Origin: Ptiloglossa arizonensis
Taxonomy: Eukaryota > Arthropoda > Insecta > Hymenoptera > Colletidae
NCBI RefSeq assembly: GCF_051014685.1
Contig: NW_027479437.1
Coordinates: 1 to 64,000, forward strand
DNA: 64,000 nucleotides
Reading direction: 5' to 3'
Shown here: one piece after another, positions 23,640 to 37,647 of the stretch
Position numbering within the stretch: position 1 is the first letter of the stretch
Layout of the letters: each line of letters opens with the position of its first letter
Made by a program: the position numbers and the translations under genes
Notes under the pieces: model-generated
What the model was told of the DNA's origin: nothing
The model's input: only the letters and a program-made list of their open reading frames with translations
Database searches by the model: none

Positions 23640-26600
23640 TTACAACCGTATGTGTAGTTTTCCCCTAGGCCGTTCCAGTTATTCGTTTCGAGCATCAGAA
23701 CTGCGAAAATTTTGAGTTTCTCAAGCGTTTCTTACCTCCAAACTGCCATATCTCGCGAACGGAGCTATCAATCCGCAAAATTTCTGTTGCATCTGAAAGT
23801 AGACACTCGCCCGATTACAACGATATGCGTACTTCTCCCCTAGGCCGTTCTAGTCATTCGTTTCGAGCATCAGAACTGCGAAAATTTTGAGTTTCTCAAG
23901 CGTTTCTTATTTCCAAACTGCCATATCTCGCGAACGGATTGATCAATCCGCAAAATTTCTGTTGCATCTGAAAGTGGAAACTCGCCCGATTACAACGGTA
24001 TGCGTACTTTTCCCTTAGGCCGTTCTAGTTACTCGTTTCTAGCATCAGAACTGCGAAAATTTTGAGTTTCTCAAGCGTTTCTTACCTCCAAACTGCCATA
24101 TCTCGCGAACGGATGGACCAATCCGCAAAATTTCTGTTGCATCTGAAAGTAGACACTCGCCCAATTACAACGGTATGCGTACTTTTCCCCTAGGCCGTTC
24201 TAGTTATTCGTTTCAAGCATCAGAACTGCAAAAATTTTGAGTTTCTAAAGCGTTTCTTATCTCCAAACTGCCATATCTCGCGAACGGAACTAACAATCCG
24301 CAAAATTTCTGTTGCATCTGAAAGTAGACACTCGCCCGATTACAACGGTATGCGTACTTCTCCCCTAGGCCGTTCTAGTTATTTGTTGCGAGCGTCAGAA
24401 CTGCGAAAATTTTGAGTTTCTCAAGCGTTTCTTACCTCCAAACTGCCATATCTCGCGAACGGATTGACCGATCCGCAAAATTTCTGTTGCATCTGAAAGT
24501 AGAGGCTCGCCCGATTACAACGGTGTGTGTAGTTTTCCCCTAGGCCGTTCCAGTTATTCGTTTCGAGCATCAGAACTGCGAAAATTTTGAGTTTCTCAAG
24601 CGTTTCTTACCTCCAAACTGCCATATTTCGCGAACGGATTGACCAATCCGCAAAATTTCTGTTGCATCTGAAAGTAGAAACTCGCTCGATTACAACGGTA
24701 TGCGTACTTTTCCCCTAGGCCGTTCTAGTTATTCGTTTCGAGCATCAGAACTGCGAACATTTTGAGTTTCTCAAGCGTTTCTTACCTCCAAACTGCCATA
24801 TCTCGCGAACGGATTGACCAATCCGCATAATTTCTGTTGCATCTGAAAGTAGAAACTCGCCCGATTACAACGGTATGTGTAGTTTTCCCCTAGGCCGTTC
24901 CAGTTATTCGTTTCGAGCATCAGAACTGCGAAAATTTTGAGTTTCTCAAGCGTTTCTTACCTCCAAACTGCCATATCTCGCGAACGGATTGACCAATCCG
25001 CAAAATTTCTGTTGCATCTGAAAGTAGAGACTCGCCCGATTACAACCGTATGTGTAGTTTTCCCCTAGGCCGTTCCAGTTATTCGTTTCGAGCATCAGAA
25101 CTGCGAAAATTTCGAGTTTCTCAAGCGTTTCTTACATCCAAACTGCCATATCTCGCGAACGGATTGACCATTCCGCAAAATTTCTGTTGCATCTGAAAGT
25201 AGAGACTCGCCCGATTACAACGGTATGTGTAGTTTTCCCCTAGGCCGTTCCTGTTATTCGTTTCGAGCATCAGAACTGCGAAAATTTCGAGTTTCTCTAG
25301 CGTTTCTTACATCCAAACTGCCATATCTCGCGAACGGATTGATCAATCCGCAAAATTTCTGTTGCATCTGAAAGTAGAAACTCGCCCGATTACAACGGTA
25401 TGCGCCCTTTTCCCCTAGGCGGTTCTAGTTATTCGTTTCGAGCATCAGAACTGCGAAAATTTTGAGTTTCTCAAGCGTTTCTTACCTCCAAACTGCCATA
25501 TCTCGCGAACGGATTGACCAATCCGCAAAATTTCTGTTGCATCTGAAAGTAGAAACTCGCCCGATTACAACGGTAGGTGTATTTCCCCCCTAGGCCGTTC
25601 TAGTTATTCGCTTCGAGCATCAGAACTCCGAAAATTTTGAGTTCCTCAAGCGTTTCTTACTTCCAAACTGCCGCATCTCGCGAACGGATCGACCAATCCG
25701 CAAAATTTCTGTTGCTTCTGAATGTAGAAACTCGCCCGATTACAACGGTATGTGTAGTTTTCCCCTAGGCCGTTCTAGTTATTCGTTTCGAGCATCAGAA
25801 CTGCGAAAATTTCGAGTTTCTCAAGCGTTTCTTGCATCCAAACTGCCATATCTCGCGAACGGATAGACCGATCCGCAAAATTTCTGTTGCATCTGAAAGT
25901 AGAAACTCGCCCGATTACAACGGTATGCGCACTTTTCCCCTAGGCCGTTCCAGTTATTCGTTTCGAGCATCAGAACTGCGAAAATTTTGAGTTTCTAAAG
26001 CGTTTCTTATCCCCAAACTGCCATATCTCGCGAACGGAACTATCAATCCGCAAAATTTCTGTTGCATCTGAAAGTAGACACCCGCCCGATTACAACGGTA
26101 TGCGAACTTCTCCCCTTGGCCGTTCTAGTCATTCGTTTCGAGCATCAGAACTGCGAAAATTTTGAGTTTCTCAAGCGTTTCTTATCTCCAAACTGCCATA
26201 TCTCGCGAACGGATTTATCAATCCTCAAAATTTCTGTTGCATCTGAAAGTAGAAACTCGCCCGATTACAACGGTATGCGCACTTTTCCCCTAGGCGGTTC
26301 TAGTTATTCGTTTCGAGCATCAGAACTGCGAAAATTTTGAGTATCTCAAGCGTTTCTTACCTCCAAACTGCCATATCTCGCGAACGGATTGACCAATCCG
26401 CAAAATTTCTGTTGCATCTGAAAGTAGAAACTCGCCCGATTACAACGGTAGGTGTATTTCCCCCCTAGGCCGTTCTAGTTATTCGCTTCGAGCATCAGAA
26501 CTCCGAAAATTTTGAGTTCCTCAAGCGTTTCTTACTTCCAAACTGCCGCATCTCGCGAACGGATCGACCAATCCGCAAAATTTCTGTTGCTTCTGAATGT

Positions 26601-26789
26601 AGAAACTCGCCCGATTACAACGGTATGTGTAGTTTTCCCCTAGGCCGTTCTAGTTATTCGTTTCGAGCATCAGAACTGCGAAAATTTCGAGTTTCTCAAG
26701 CGTTTCTTGCATCCAAACTGCCATATCTCGCGAACGGATTGACCGATCCGCAAAATTTCTGTTGCATCTGAAAGTAGAGGCTCGCCCGA
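23640..26789 (+). repeat. Family 2 HOR unit, 18-mer (3150 bp)
   Basis: Aligns to 26790-29774, first with a 3150-bp shift and after about 24650 with a 3325-bp shift, so the second copy has one more monomer. The GCGAGCGTCAG mark is at 24391. A five-monomer piece within it (about 25565-25850) is copied again near 26440-26725 at 875 bp. Confidence 0.82.
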
Positions 26790-29774
26790 TTACAACCGTA
26801 TGTGTAGTTTTCCCCTAGGCCGTTCCAGTTATTCGTTTCGAGCATCAGAACTGCGAAAATTTTGAGTTTCTCAAGCGTTTCTTACCTCCAAACTGCCATA
26901 TCTCGCGAACGGAGCTATCAATCCGCAAAATTTCTGTTGCATCTGAAAGTAGACACTCGCCCGATTACAACGATATGCGTACTTCTCCCCTAGGCCGTTC
27001 TAGTCATTCGTTTCGAGCATCAGAACTGCGAAAATTTTGAGTTTCTCAAGCGTTTCTTATTTCCAAACTGCCATATCTCGCGAACGGATTGATCAATCCG
27101 CAAAATTTCTGTTGCATCTGAAAGTGGAAACTCGCCCGATTACAACGGTATGCGTACTTTTCCCTTAGGCCGTTCTAGTTACTCGTTTCTAGCATCAGAA
27201 CTGCGAAAATTTTGAGTTTCTCAAGCGTTTCTTACCTCCAAACTGCCATATCTCGCGAACGGATGGACCAATCCGCAAAATTTCTGTTGCATCTGAAAGT
27301 AGACACTCGCCCAATTACAACGGTATGCGTACTTTTCCCCTAGGCCGTTCTAGTTATTCGTTTCAAGCATCAGAACTGCAAAAATTTTGAGTTTCTAAAG
27401 CGTTTCTTATCTCCAAACTGCCATATCTCGCGAACGGAACTAACAATCCGCAAAATTTCTGTTGCATCTGAAAGTAGACACTCGCCCGATTACAACGGTA
27501 TGCGTACTTCTCCCCTAGGCCGTTCTAGTTATTTGTTGCGAGCGTCAGAACTGCGAAAATTTTGAGTTTCTCAAGCGTTTCTTACCTCCAAACTGCCATA
27601 TCTCGCGAACGGATTGACCGATCCGCAAAATTTCTGTTGCATCTGAAAGTAGAGGCTCGCCCGATTACAACGGTGTGTGTAGTTTTCCCCTAGGCCGTTC
27701 CAGTTATTCGTTTCGAGCATCAGAACTGCGAAAATTTTGAGTTTCTCAAGCGTTTCTTACCTCCAAACTGCCATATCTCGCGAACGGATTGACCGATCCG
27801 CAAAATTTCTGTTGCATCTGAAAGTAGAAACTCGCCCGATTACAACGGTATGCGTACTTTTCCCCTAGGCCGTTCTAGTTACTCGTTTCTAGCATCAGAA
27901 CTGCGAAAATTTTGAGTTTCTCAAGCGTTTCTTACCTCCAAACTGCCATATTTCGCGAACGGATTGACCAATCCGCAAAATTTCTGTTGCATCTGAAAGT
28001 AGAAACTCGCTCGATTACAACGGTATGCGTACTTTTCCCCTAGGCCGTTCTAGTTATTCGTTTCGAGCATCAGAACTGCGAACATTTTGAGTTTCTCAAG
28101 CGTTTCTTACCTCCAAACTGCCATATCTCGCGAACGGATTGACCAATCCGCATAATTTCTGTTGCATCTGAAAGTAGAAACTCGCCCGATTACAACGGTA
28201 TGTGTAGTTTTCCCCTAGGCCGTTCCAGTTATTCGTTTCGAGCATCAGAACTGCCAAAATTTTGAGTTTCTCAAGCGTTTCTTAACTCCAAACTGCCATA
28301 TCTCGCGAACGGATTGACCAATCCGCAAAATTTCTGTTGCATCTGAAAGTAGAGACTCGCCCGATTACAACCGTATGTGTAGTTTTCCCCTAGGCCGTTC
28401 CAGTTATTCGTTTCGAGCATCAGAACTGCGAAAATTTCGAGTTTCTCAAGCGTTTCTTACATCCAAACTGCCATATCTCGCGAACGGATTGACCATTCCG
28501 CAAAATTTCTGTTGCATCTGAAAGTAGAGACTCGCCCGATTACAACGGTATGTGTAGTTTTCCCCTAGGCCGTTCCTGTTATTCGTTTCGAGCATCAGAA
28601 CTGCGAAAATTTCGAGTTTCTCTAGCGTTTCTTACATCCAAACTGCCATATCTCGCGAACGGATTGATCAATCCGCAAAATTTCTGTTGCATCTGAAAGT
28701 AGAAACTCGCCCGATTACAACGGTATGCGCCCTTTTCCCCTAGGCGGTTCTAGTTATTCGTTTCGAGCATCAGAACTGCGAAAATTTTGAGTTTCTCAAG
28801 CGTTTCTTACCTCCAAACTGCCATATCTCGCGAACGGATTGACCAATCCGCAAAATTTCTGTTGCATCTGAAAGTAGAAACTCGCCCGATTACAACGGTA
28901 GGTGTATTTCCCCCCTAGGCCGTTCTAGTTATTCGCTTCGAGCATCAGAACTCCGAAAATTTTGAGTTCCTCAAGCGTTTCTTACTTCCAAACTGCCGCA
29001 TCTCGCGAACGGATCGACCAATCCGCAAAATTTCTGTTGCTTCTGAATGTAGAAACTCGCCCGATTACAACGGTATGTGTAGTTTTCCCCTAGGCCGTTC
29101 TAGTTATTCGTTTCGAGCATCAGAACTGCGAAAATTTCGAGTTTCTCAAGCGTTTCTTGCATCCAAACTGCCATATCTCGCGAACGGATTGACCGATCCG
29201 CAAAATTTCTGTTGCATCTGAAAGTAGAAACTCGCCCGATTACAACGGTATGCGCACTTTTCCCCTAGGCCGTTCCAGTTATTCGTTTCGAGCATCAGAA
29301 CTGCGAAAATTTTGAGTTTCTAAAGCGTTTCTTATCTCCAAACTGCCATATCTCGCGAACGGAACTATCAATCCGCAAAATTTCTGTTGCATCTGAAAGT
29401 AGACACCCGCCCGATTACAACGGTATGCGAACTTCTCCCCTTGGCCGTTCTAGTCATTCGTTTCGAGCATCAGAACTGCGAAAATTTTGAGTTTCTCAAG
29501 CGTTTCTTATCTCCAAACTGCCATATCTCGCGAACGGATTTATCAATCCTCAAAATTTCTGTTGCATCTGAAAGTAGAAACTCGCCCGATTACAACGGTA
29601 TGCGCACTTTTCCCCTAGGCGGTTCTAGTTATTCGTTTCGAGCATCAGAACTGCGAAAATTTTGAGTATCTCAAGCGTTTCTTACCTCCAAACTGCCATA
29701 TCTCGCGAACGGATTGACCAATCCGCAAAATTTCTGTTGCATCTGAAAGTAGAAACTCGCCCGATTACAACGGT
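26790..29774 (+). repeat. Family 2 HOR unit, copy of 23.6 kb unit with one extra monomer
   Basis: Nearly base-for-base copy of 23640-26449 with one added monomer around 27776-27950. Substitutions seen include CTGCCAAAATT near 28254 (CTGCGAAAATT in the first copy) and GGATTGACCG near 29188 (GGATAGACCG in the first). The match ends near 29775, where TAGGTGTATTTC gives way to TATGCGCAC. The GCGAGCGTCAG mark is at 27541. Confidence 0.82.
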
Positions 29775-32700
29775 ATGCGCACTTTTCCCCTAGGCGGTTC
29801 TAGTTATTCGTTTCGAGCATCAGAACTGCGAAAATTTCGAGTTTCTCAAGCGTTTCTTGCATCCAAACTGCCATATCTCGCGAACGGATTGACCGATCCG
29901 CAAAATTTCTGTTGCATCTGAAAGTAGAAACTCGCCCGATAACAACCGTATGCCCACTTTTCCCCTAGGCCGTTCTAGTTATTCGTTTCAAGCATCAGAA
30001 CTGCGCAAATTTTGAGTTTCTCAAGCGTTTCTTACCTTCAAACTGCCATATCTCGCGAACGGATTGACCGATCCGCAAAATTTCTGTTGCATCTGAAAGT
30101 AGAATCTCGCCCGATTACAACGGTATGCGCACTTTTCCCCTACGCCGTTCTACTTACTCGTTTCGAGCATCAGAACTGCGAAAATTTTGAGTTTCTCAAG
30201 CGTTTCTTACCTTCAAACTGCCATATCTCGCGAACGGATTGACCGATCCGCAAAATTTCTGTTGCATCTGAAAGTAGAAACTCGCCCGATTACAACGGTA
30301 TGCGTACTTCTCCCCTAGGCCGTTCTATTCATTCGTTTCGAGCATCAGAACTGCGAAAATTTTGAGTTTCTCAAGCGTTTCTTATTTCCAAACTGCCATA
30401 TCTCGCGAACGGATTGATCAATCCGCAAAATTTCTGTGGCATCTGAAAGTGGAAACTCGCCCGATTACAACGGTATGCGTACTTTTCCCCTAGGCCGTTC
30501 TAGTTACTCGTTTCTAGCATCAGAACTGCGAAAATTTTGAGTTTCTCAAGCGTTTCTTACCTCCAAACTGCCATATCTCGCGAACGAATGGACCAATCCG
30601 CAAAATTTCTGTTGCATCTGAAAGTAGACACTCGCCCAATTACAACGGTATGCGTACTTTTCCCCTAGGCCGTTCTAGTTATTCGTTTCAAGCATCAGAA
30701 CTGCTAAAATTTTGAGTTTCTAAAGCGTTTCTTATCTCCAAACTGCCATATCTCGCGAACGGAACTATCAATCCGCAAAATTTCTGTTGCATCTGAAAGT
30801 AGACACTCGCCCGATTACAACGGTATGCGTACTTCTCCCCTAGGCCGTTCTAGTTATTCGTTGCGAGCGTCAGAACTGCGAAAATTTTGAGTTTCTCAAG
30901 CGTTTCTTACCTCCAAACTGCCATATCTCGCGAACGGATTGACCGATCCGCAAAATTTCTGTTGCATCTGAAAGTAGAAACTCGCCCGATTACAACGGTA
31001 TGCGTACTTTTCCCCTAGGCCGTTCTAGTTACTCGTTTCTAGCATCAGAACTGCGAAAATTTTGAGTTTCTCAAGCGTTTCTTACCTCCAAACTGCCATA
31101 TTTCGCGAACGGATTGACCAATCCGCAAAATTTCTGTTGCATCTGAAAGTAGAAACTCGCTCGATTACAACGGTATGCGTACTTTCCCCCTAGGCCGTTC
31201 TAGTTACTCGTTTCTAGCATCAGAACTGCGAAAATTTTGAGTTTCTCAAGCGTTTCTTGCATCCAAACTGCCATATCTCGCGAACGGATTGACCGATCCG
31301 CAAAATTTCTGTTGCATCTGAAAGTAGAAACTCGCCCGATAACAACGGTATGCCCACTTTTCCCCTAGGCCGTTCTAGTTATTCGTTTCAAGCATCAGAA
31401 CTGCGCAAATTTTGAGTTTCTCAAGCGTTTCTTACCTTCAAACTGCCATATCTCGCGAACGGATTGACCGATCCGCAAAATTTCTGTTGCATCTGAAAGT
31501 AGAATCTCGCCCGATTACAACGGTATGCGCACTTTTCCCCTACGCCGTTCTACTTACTCGTTTCGAGCATCAGAACTGCGAAAATTTTGAGTTTCTCAAG
31601 CGTTTCTTACCTTCAAACTGCCATATCTCGCGAACGGATTGACCGATCCGCAAAATTTCTGTTGCATCTGAAAGTAGAAACTCGCCCGATTACAACGGTA
31701 TGGGCACTTTTCCCCTAGGCCGTTCCAGTTATTCGTTTCGAGCATCAGAACTGCGAAAATTTTGAGTTTCTAAAGCGTTTCTTATCTCCAAACTGCCATA
31801 TCTCGCGAACGGAGCTATCAATCCGCAAAATTTCTGTTGCATCTGAAAGTAGACACTCGCCCGATTACAACGGTATGCGTACTTCTCCCCTAGGCCGTTC
31901 TAGTCATTCGTTTCGAGCATCAGAACTGCGAAAATTTTGAGTTTCTCAAGCGTTTCTTATTTCCAAACTGCCATATCTCGTTAACGGATTGATCAATCCG
32001 CAAAATTTCTGTGGCATCTGAAAGTGGAAACTCGCCCGATTACAACGGTATGCGTACTTTTCCCCTAGGCCGTTCTAGTTACTCGTTTCTAGCATCAGAA
32101 CTGCGAAAATTTTGAGTTTCTCAAGCGTTTCTTACCTCCAAACTGCCATATCTCGCGAACGAATGGACCAATCCGCAAAATTTCTGTTGCATCTGAAAGT
32201 AGACACTCGCCCAATTACAACGGTATGCGTACTTTTCCCCTAGGCCGTTCTAGTTATTCGTTTCAAGCATCAGAACTGCTAAAATTTTGAGTTTCTAAAG
32301 CGTTTCTTATCTCCAAACTGCCATATCTCGCGAACGGAACTATCAATCCGCAAAATTTCTGTTGCATCTGAAAGTAGACACTCGCCCGATTACAACGGTA
32401 TGCGTACTTCTCCCCTAGGCCGTTCTAGTTATTCGTTGCGAGCGTCAGAACTGCGAAAATTTTGAGTTTCTCAAGCGTTTCTTACCTCCAAACTGCCATA
32501 TCTCGCGAACGGATTGACCGATCCGCAAAATTTCTGTTGCATCTGAAAGTAGAAACTCGCCCGATTACAACGGTATGCGTACTTTTCCCCTAGGCCGTTC
32601 TAGTTACTCGTTTCTAGCATCAGAACTGCGAAAATTTTGAGTTTCTCAAGCGTTTCTTACCTCCAAACTGCCATATTTCGCGAACGGATTGACCAATCCG

Positions 32701-33445
32701 CAAAATTTCTGTTGCATCTGAAAGTAGAAACTCGCTCGATTACAACGGTATGCGTACTTTCCCCCTAGGCCGTTCTAGTTACTCGTTTCTAGCATCAGAA
32801 CTGCGAAAATTTTGAGTTTCTCAAGCGTTTCTTGCATCCAAACTGCCATGTCTCGCGAACGGATTGACCGATCCGCAAAATTTCTGTTGCATCTGAAAGT
32901 AGAAACTCGCCCGATAACAACGGTATGCCCACTTTTCCCCTAGGCCGTTCTAGTTATTCGTTTCAAGCATCAGAACTGCGCAAATTTTGAGTTTCTCAAG
33001 CGTTTCTTACCTTCAAACTGCCATATCTCGCGAACGGATTGACCGATCCGCAAAATTTCTGTTGCATCTGAAAGTAGAATCTCGCCCGATTACAACGGTA
33101 TGCGCACTTTTCCCCTACGCCGTTCTACTTACTCGTTTCGAGCATCAGAACTGCGAAAATTTTGAGTTTCTCAAGCGTTTCTTACCTTCAAACTGCCATA
33201 TCTCGCGAACGGATTGACCGATCCGCAAAATTTCTGTTGCATCTGAAAGTAGAAACTCGCCCGATTACAACGGTATGGGCACTTTTCCCCTAGGCCGTTC
33301 CAGTTATTCGTTTCGAGCATCAGAACTGCGAAAATTTTGAGTTTCTAAAGCGTTTCTTATCTCCAAACTGCCATATCTCGCGAACGGAGCTATCAATCCG
33401 CAAAATTTCTGTTGCATCTGAAAGTAGACACTCGCCCGATTACAA
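29775..33445 (+). repeat. Family 2 HOR, 8-mer and 9-mer units
   Basis: A start mark (TTTCAAGCATCAG with CTGCGCAAATT and TTACCTTCAAAC) recurs at about 29990, 31390 and 32965, giving 1400 and 1575 bp (8 and 9 monomers). 30290-32550 matches 31865-34125 at a 1575-bp shift. A private TCGTTAACGG at about 31978 and 33553 confirms the second duplication. GCGAGCGTCAG is at 30866 and 32441. All units carry the broken-palindrome monomer CGGAACTATC or CGGAGCTATC. Confidence 0.8.
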
Positions 33446-35545
33446 CGGTATGCGTACTTCTCCCCTAGGCCGTTCTAGTCATTCGTTTCGAGCATCAGAA
33501 CTGCGAAAATTTTGAGTTTCTCAAGCGTTTCTTATTTCCAAACTGCCATATCTCGTTAACGGATTGATCAATCCGCAAAATTTCTGTGGCATCTGAAAGT
33601 GGAAACTCGCCCGATTACAACGGTATGCGTACTTTTCCCCTAGGCCGTTCTAGTTACTCGTTTCTAGCATCAGAACTGCGAAAATTTTGAGTTTCTCAAG
33701 CGTTTCTTACCTCCAAACTGCCATATCTCGCGAACGAATGGACCAATCCGCAAAATTTCTGTTGCATCTGAAAGTAGACACTCGCCCAATTACAACGGTA
33801 TGCGTACTTTTCCCCTAGGCCGTTCTAGTTATTCGTTTCAAGCATCAGAACTGCTAAAATTTTGAGTTTCTAAAGCGTTTCTTATCTCCAAACTGCCATA
33901 TCTCGCGAACGGAACTATCAATCCGCAAAATTTCTGTTGCATCTGAAAGTAGACACTCGCCCGATTACAACGGTATGCGTACTTCTCCCCTAGGCCGTTC
34001 TAGTTATTCGTTGCGAGCGTCAGAACTGCGAAAATTTTGAGTTTCTCAAGCGTTTCTTACCTCCAAACTGCCATATCTCGCGAACGGATTGACCGATCCG
34101 CAAAATTTCTGTTGCATCTGAAAGTAGAGGCTCGCCCGATTACAACGGTGTGTGTAGTTTTCCCCTAGGCCGTTCCAGTTATTCGTTTCGAGCATCAGAA
34201 CTGCGAAAATTTTGAGTTTCTCAAGCGTTTCTTACCTCCAAACTGCCATATCTCGCGAACGGATTGACCGATCCGCAAAATTTCTGTTGCATCTGAAAGT
34301 AGAAACTCGCCCGATTACAACGGTATGCGTACTTTTCCCCTAGGCCGTTCTAGTTACTCGTTTCTAGCATCAGAACTGCGAAAATTTTGAGTTTCTCAAG
34401 CGTTTCTTACCTCCAAACTGCCATATTTCGCGAACGGATTGACCAATCCGCAAAATTTCTGTTGCATCTGAAAGTAGAAACTCGCTCGATTACAACGGTA
34501 TGCGTACTTTCCCCCTAGGCCGTTCTAGTTACTCGTTTCTAGCATCAGAACTGCGAAAATTTTGAGTTTCTCAAGCGTTTCTTATTTCCAAACTGCCATA
34601 TCTCGCGAACGGATTGATCAATCCGCAAAATTTCTGTTGCATCTGAAAGTAGAAAGTCGCCCCAATTACAACGGTATGCGTACTTCTCCGCTAGGCCGTT
34701 CTAGTTATTCATTCGAGCATCAGAACTGCGAAAATTTTGAGTTTCTCAAGCGTTTCTTACCTCCAAACAGCCATATCTCGCGAACGGATTCACCAATCCG
34801 CAAAATTTCTGTTGCTTCTGAAAGTAGAAACTCGCCCGATTGCAACGGTATGCGCACTTTTTCCCTAGGCCGTTCTAGTTATTCGTTTCGAGCATCAGAA
34901 CTGCGAACATTTTGAGTTTCTCAAGCGTTTCTTACCTCCAAACTGCCATATCTCGCGAACGGATTGACCAATCCGCATAATTTCTGTTGCATCTGAAAGT
35001 AGAAACTCGCCCGATTACAACGGTAGGTGTAGTTTTCCCCTAGGCCGTTCTAGTTATTCGTTTCGAGCATCAGAACTGCGAAAATTTTGAGTTTCTGAAG
35101 CGTTTCTTACTTCCAAACTGCCACATCTCGCGAACGGATCGACAAATCCGCAAAATTTCTGTTGCATCTGAAAGTAGAAACTCGCCCGATTACAACGGTA
35201 TGTGTAGTTTTCCCCTAGGCCGTTCCAGTTATTCGTTTCGAGCATCAGAACTGCGAAAATTTTGAGTTTCTCAAGCGTTTCTTACCTCCAAACTGCCATA
35301 TCTCGTGAACGGATTGACCAATCCGCAAAATTTCTGTTGCACCTGAAAGTAGAGACTCGCCCGATTACAACCGTATGTGTAGTTTTCCCCTAGGCCGTTC
35401 CAGTTATTCGTTTCGAGCATCAGAACTGCGAAAATTTCGAGTTTCTCAAGCGTTTCTTACATCCAAACTGCCATATCTCGCGAACGGATTGACCATTCCG
35501 CAAAATTTCTGTTGCATCTGAAAGTAGAGACTCGCCCGATTACAA
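33446..35545 (+). repeat. Family 2 12-mer HOR (2100 bp), copy 1
   Basis: Direct tandem with the next feature. It includes GCGAGCGTCAG at 34016, GAGGCTCGCCC near 34125, CGCTCGATTAC, AACAGCCATATC and GACCATTCCG. It has an extra C near 34655 (GTCGCCCCAATT) and a lost T near 34712 (TTATTCATTCGAG), which cancel. Differences from copy 2 include TCGTTAACGG here against TCGCGAACGG. Confidence 0.82.
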
Positions 35546-37647
35546 CGGTATGCGTACTTCTCCCCTAGGCCGTTCTAGTCATTCGTTTCGAGCATCAGAA
35601 CTGCGAAAATTTTGAGTTTCTCAAGCGTTTCTTATTTCCAAACTGCCATATCTCGCGAACGGATTGATCAATCCGCAAAATTTCTGTGGCATCTGAAAGT
35701 GGAAACTCGCCCGATTACAACGGTATGCGTACTTTTCCCCTAGGCCGTTCTAGTTACTCGTTTCTAGCATCAGAACTGCGAAAATTTTGAGTTTCTCAAG
35801 CGTTTCTTACCTCCAAACTGCCATATCTCGCGAACGAATGGACCAATCCGCAAAATTTCTGTTGCATCTGAAAGTAGACACTCGCCCAATTACAACGGTA
35901 TGCGTACTTTTCCCCTAGGCCGTTCTAGTTATTCGTTTCAAGCATCAGAACTGCTAAAATTTTGAGTTTCTAAAGCGTTTCTTATCTCCAAACTGCCATA
36001 TCTCGCGAACGGAACTATCAATCCGCAAAATTTCTGTTGCATCTGAAAGTAGACACTCGCCCGATTACAACGGTATGCGTACTTCTCCCCTAGGCCGTTC
36101 TAGTTATTCGTTGCGAGCGTCAGAACTGCGAAAATTTTGAGTTTCTCAAGCGTTTCTTACCTCCAAACTGCCATATCTCGCGAACGGATTGACCGATCCG
36201 CAAAATTTCTGTTGCATCTGAAAGTAGAGGCTCGCCCGATTACAACGGTGTGTGTAGTTTTCCCCTAGGCCGTTCCAGTTATTCGTTTCGAGCATCAGAA
36301 CTGCGAAAATTTTGAGTTTCTCAAGCGTTTCTTACCTCCAAACTGCCATATCTCGCGAACGGATTGACCGATCCGCAAAATTTCTGTTGCATCTGAAAGT
36401 AGAAACTCGCCCGATTACAACGGTATGCGTACTTTTCCCCTAGGCCGTTCTAGTTACTCGTTTCTAGCATCAGAACTGCGAAAATTTTGAGTTTCTCAAG
36501 CGTTTCTTACCTCCAAACTGCCATATTTCGCGAACGGATTGACCAATCCGCAAAATTTCTGTTGCATCTGAAAGTAGAAACTCGCTCGATTACAACGGTA
36601 TGCGTACTTTCCCCCTAGGCCGTTCTAGTTACTCGTTTCTAGCATCAGAACTGCGAAAATTTTGAGTTTCTCAAGCGTTTCTTATTTCCAAACTGCCATA
36701 TCTCGCGAACGGATTGATCAATCCGCAAAATTTCTGTTGCATCTGAAAGTAGAAAGTCGCCCAATTACAACGGTATGCGTACTTCTCCGCTAGGCCGTTC
36801 TAGTTATTCATTTCGAGCATCAGAACTGCGAAAATTTTGAGTTTCTCAAGCGTTTCTTACCTCCAAACAGCCATATCTCGCGAACGGATTCACCAATCCG
36901 CAAAATTTCTGTTGCTTCTGAAAGTAGAAACTCGCCCGATTGCAACGGTATGCGCACTTTTTCCCTAGGCCGTTGTAGTTATTCGTTTCGAGCATCAGAA
37001 CTGCGAACATTTTGAGTTTCTCAAGCGTTTCTTACCTCCAAACTGCCATATCTCGCGAACGGATTGACCAATCCGCATAATTTCTGTTGCATCTGAAAGT
37101 AGAAACTCGCCCGATTACAACGGTAGGTGTAGTTTTCCCCTAGGCCGTTCTAGTTATTCGTTTCGAGCATCAGAACTGCGAAAATTTTGAGTTTCTGAAG
37201 CGTTTCTTACTTCCAAACTGCCACATCTCGCGAACGGATCGACAAATCCGCAAAATTTCTGTTGCATCTGAAAGTAGAAACTCGCCCGATTACAACGGTA
37301 TGTGTAGTTTTCCCCCTAGGCCGTTTCCAGTTATTCGTTTCGAGCATCAGAACTGCGAAAATTTTGAGTTTCTCAAGCGTTTCTTACCTCCAAACTGCCA
37401 TATCTCGTGAACGGATTGACCAATCCGCAAAATTTCTGTTGCACCTGAAAGTAGAGACTCGCCCGATTACAACCGTATGTGTAGTTTTCCCCTAGGCCGT
37501 TCCAGTTATTCGTTTCGAGCATCAGAACTGCGAAAATTTCGAGTTTCTCAAGCGTTTCTTACATCCAAACTGCCATATCTCGCGAACGGATTGACCATTC
37601 CGCAAAATTTCTGTTGCATCTGAAAGTAGAGACTCGCCCGATTACAA
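35546..37647 (+). repeat. Family 2 12-mer HOR, copy 2 (2102 bp)
   Basis: Matches 33446-35545 throughout at 2100 bp, ending in the same GACCATTCCG monomer. Two single-base insertions close together near 37316 (five Cs in TTTTCCCCCTAGG) and 37324 (CCGTTTCCAG) make it 2 bp longer. GCGAGCGTCAG is at 36116. Confidence 0.82.
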
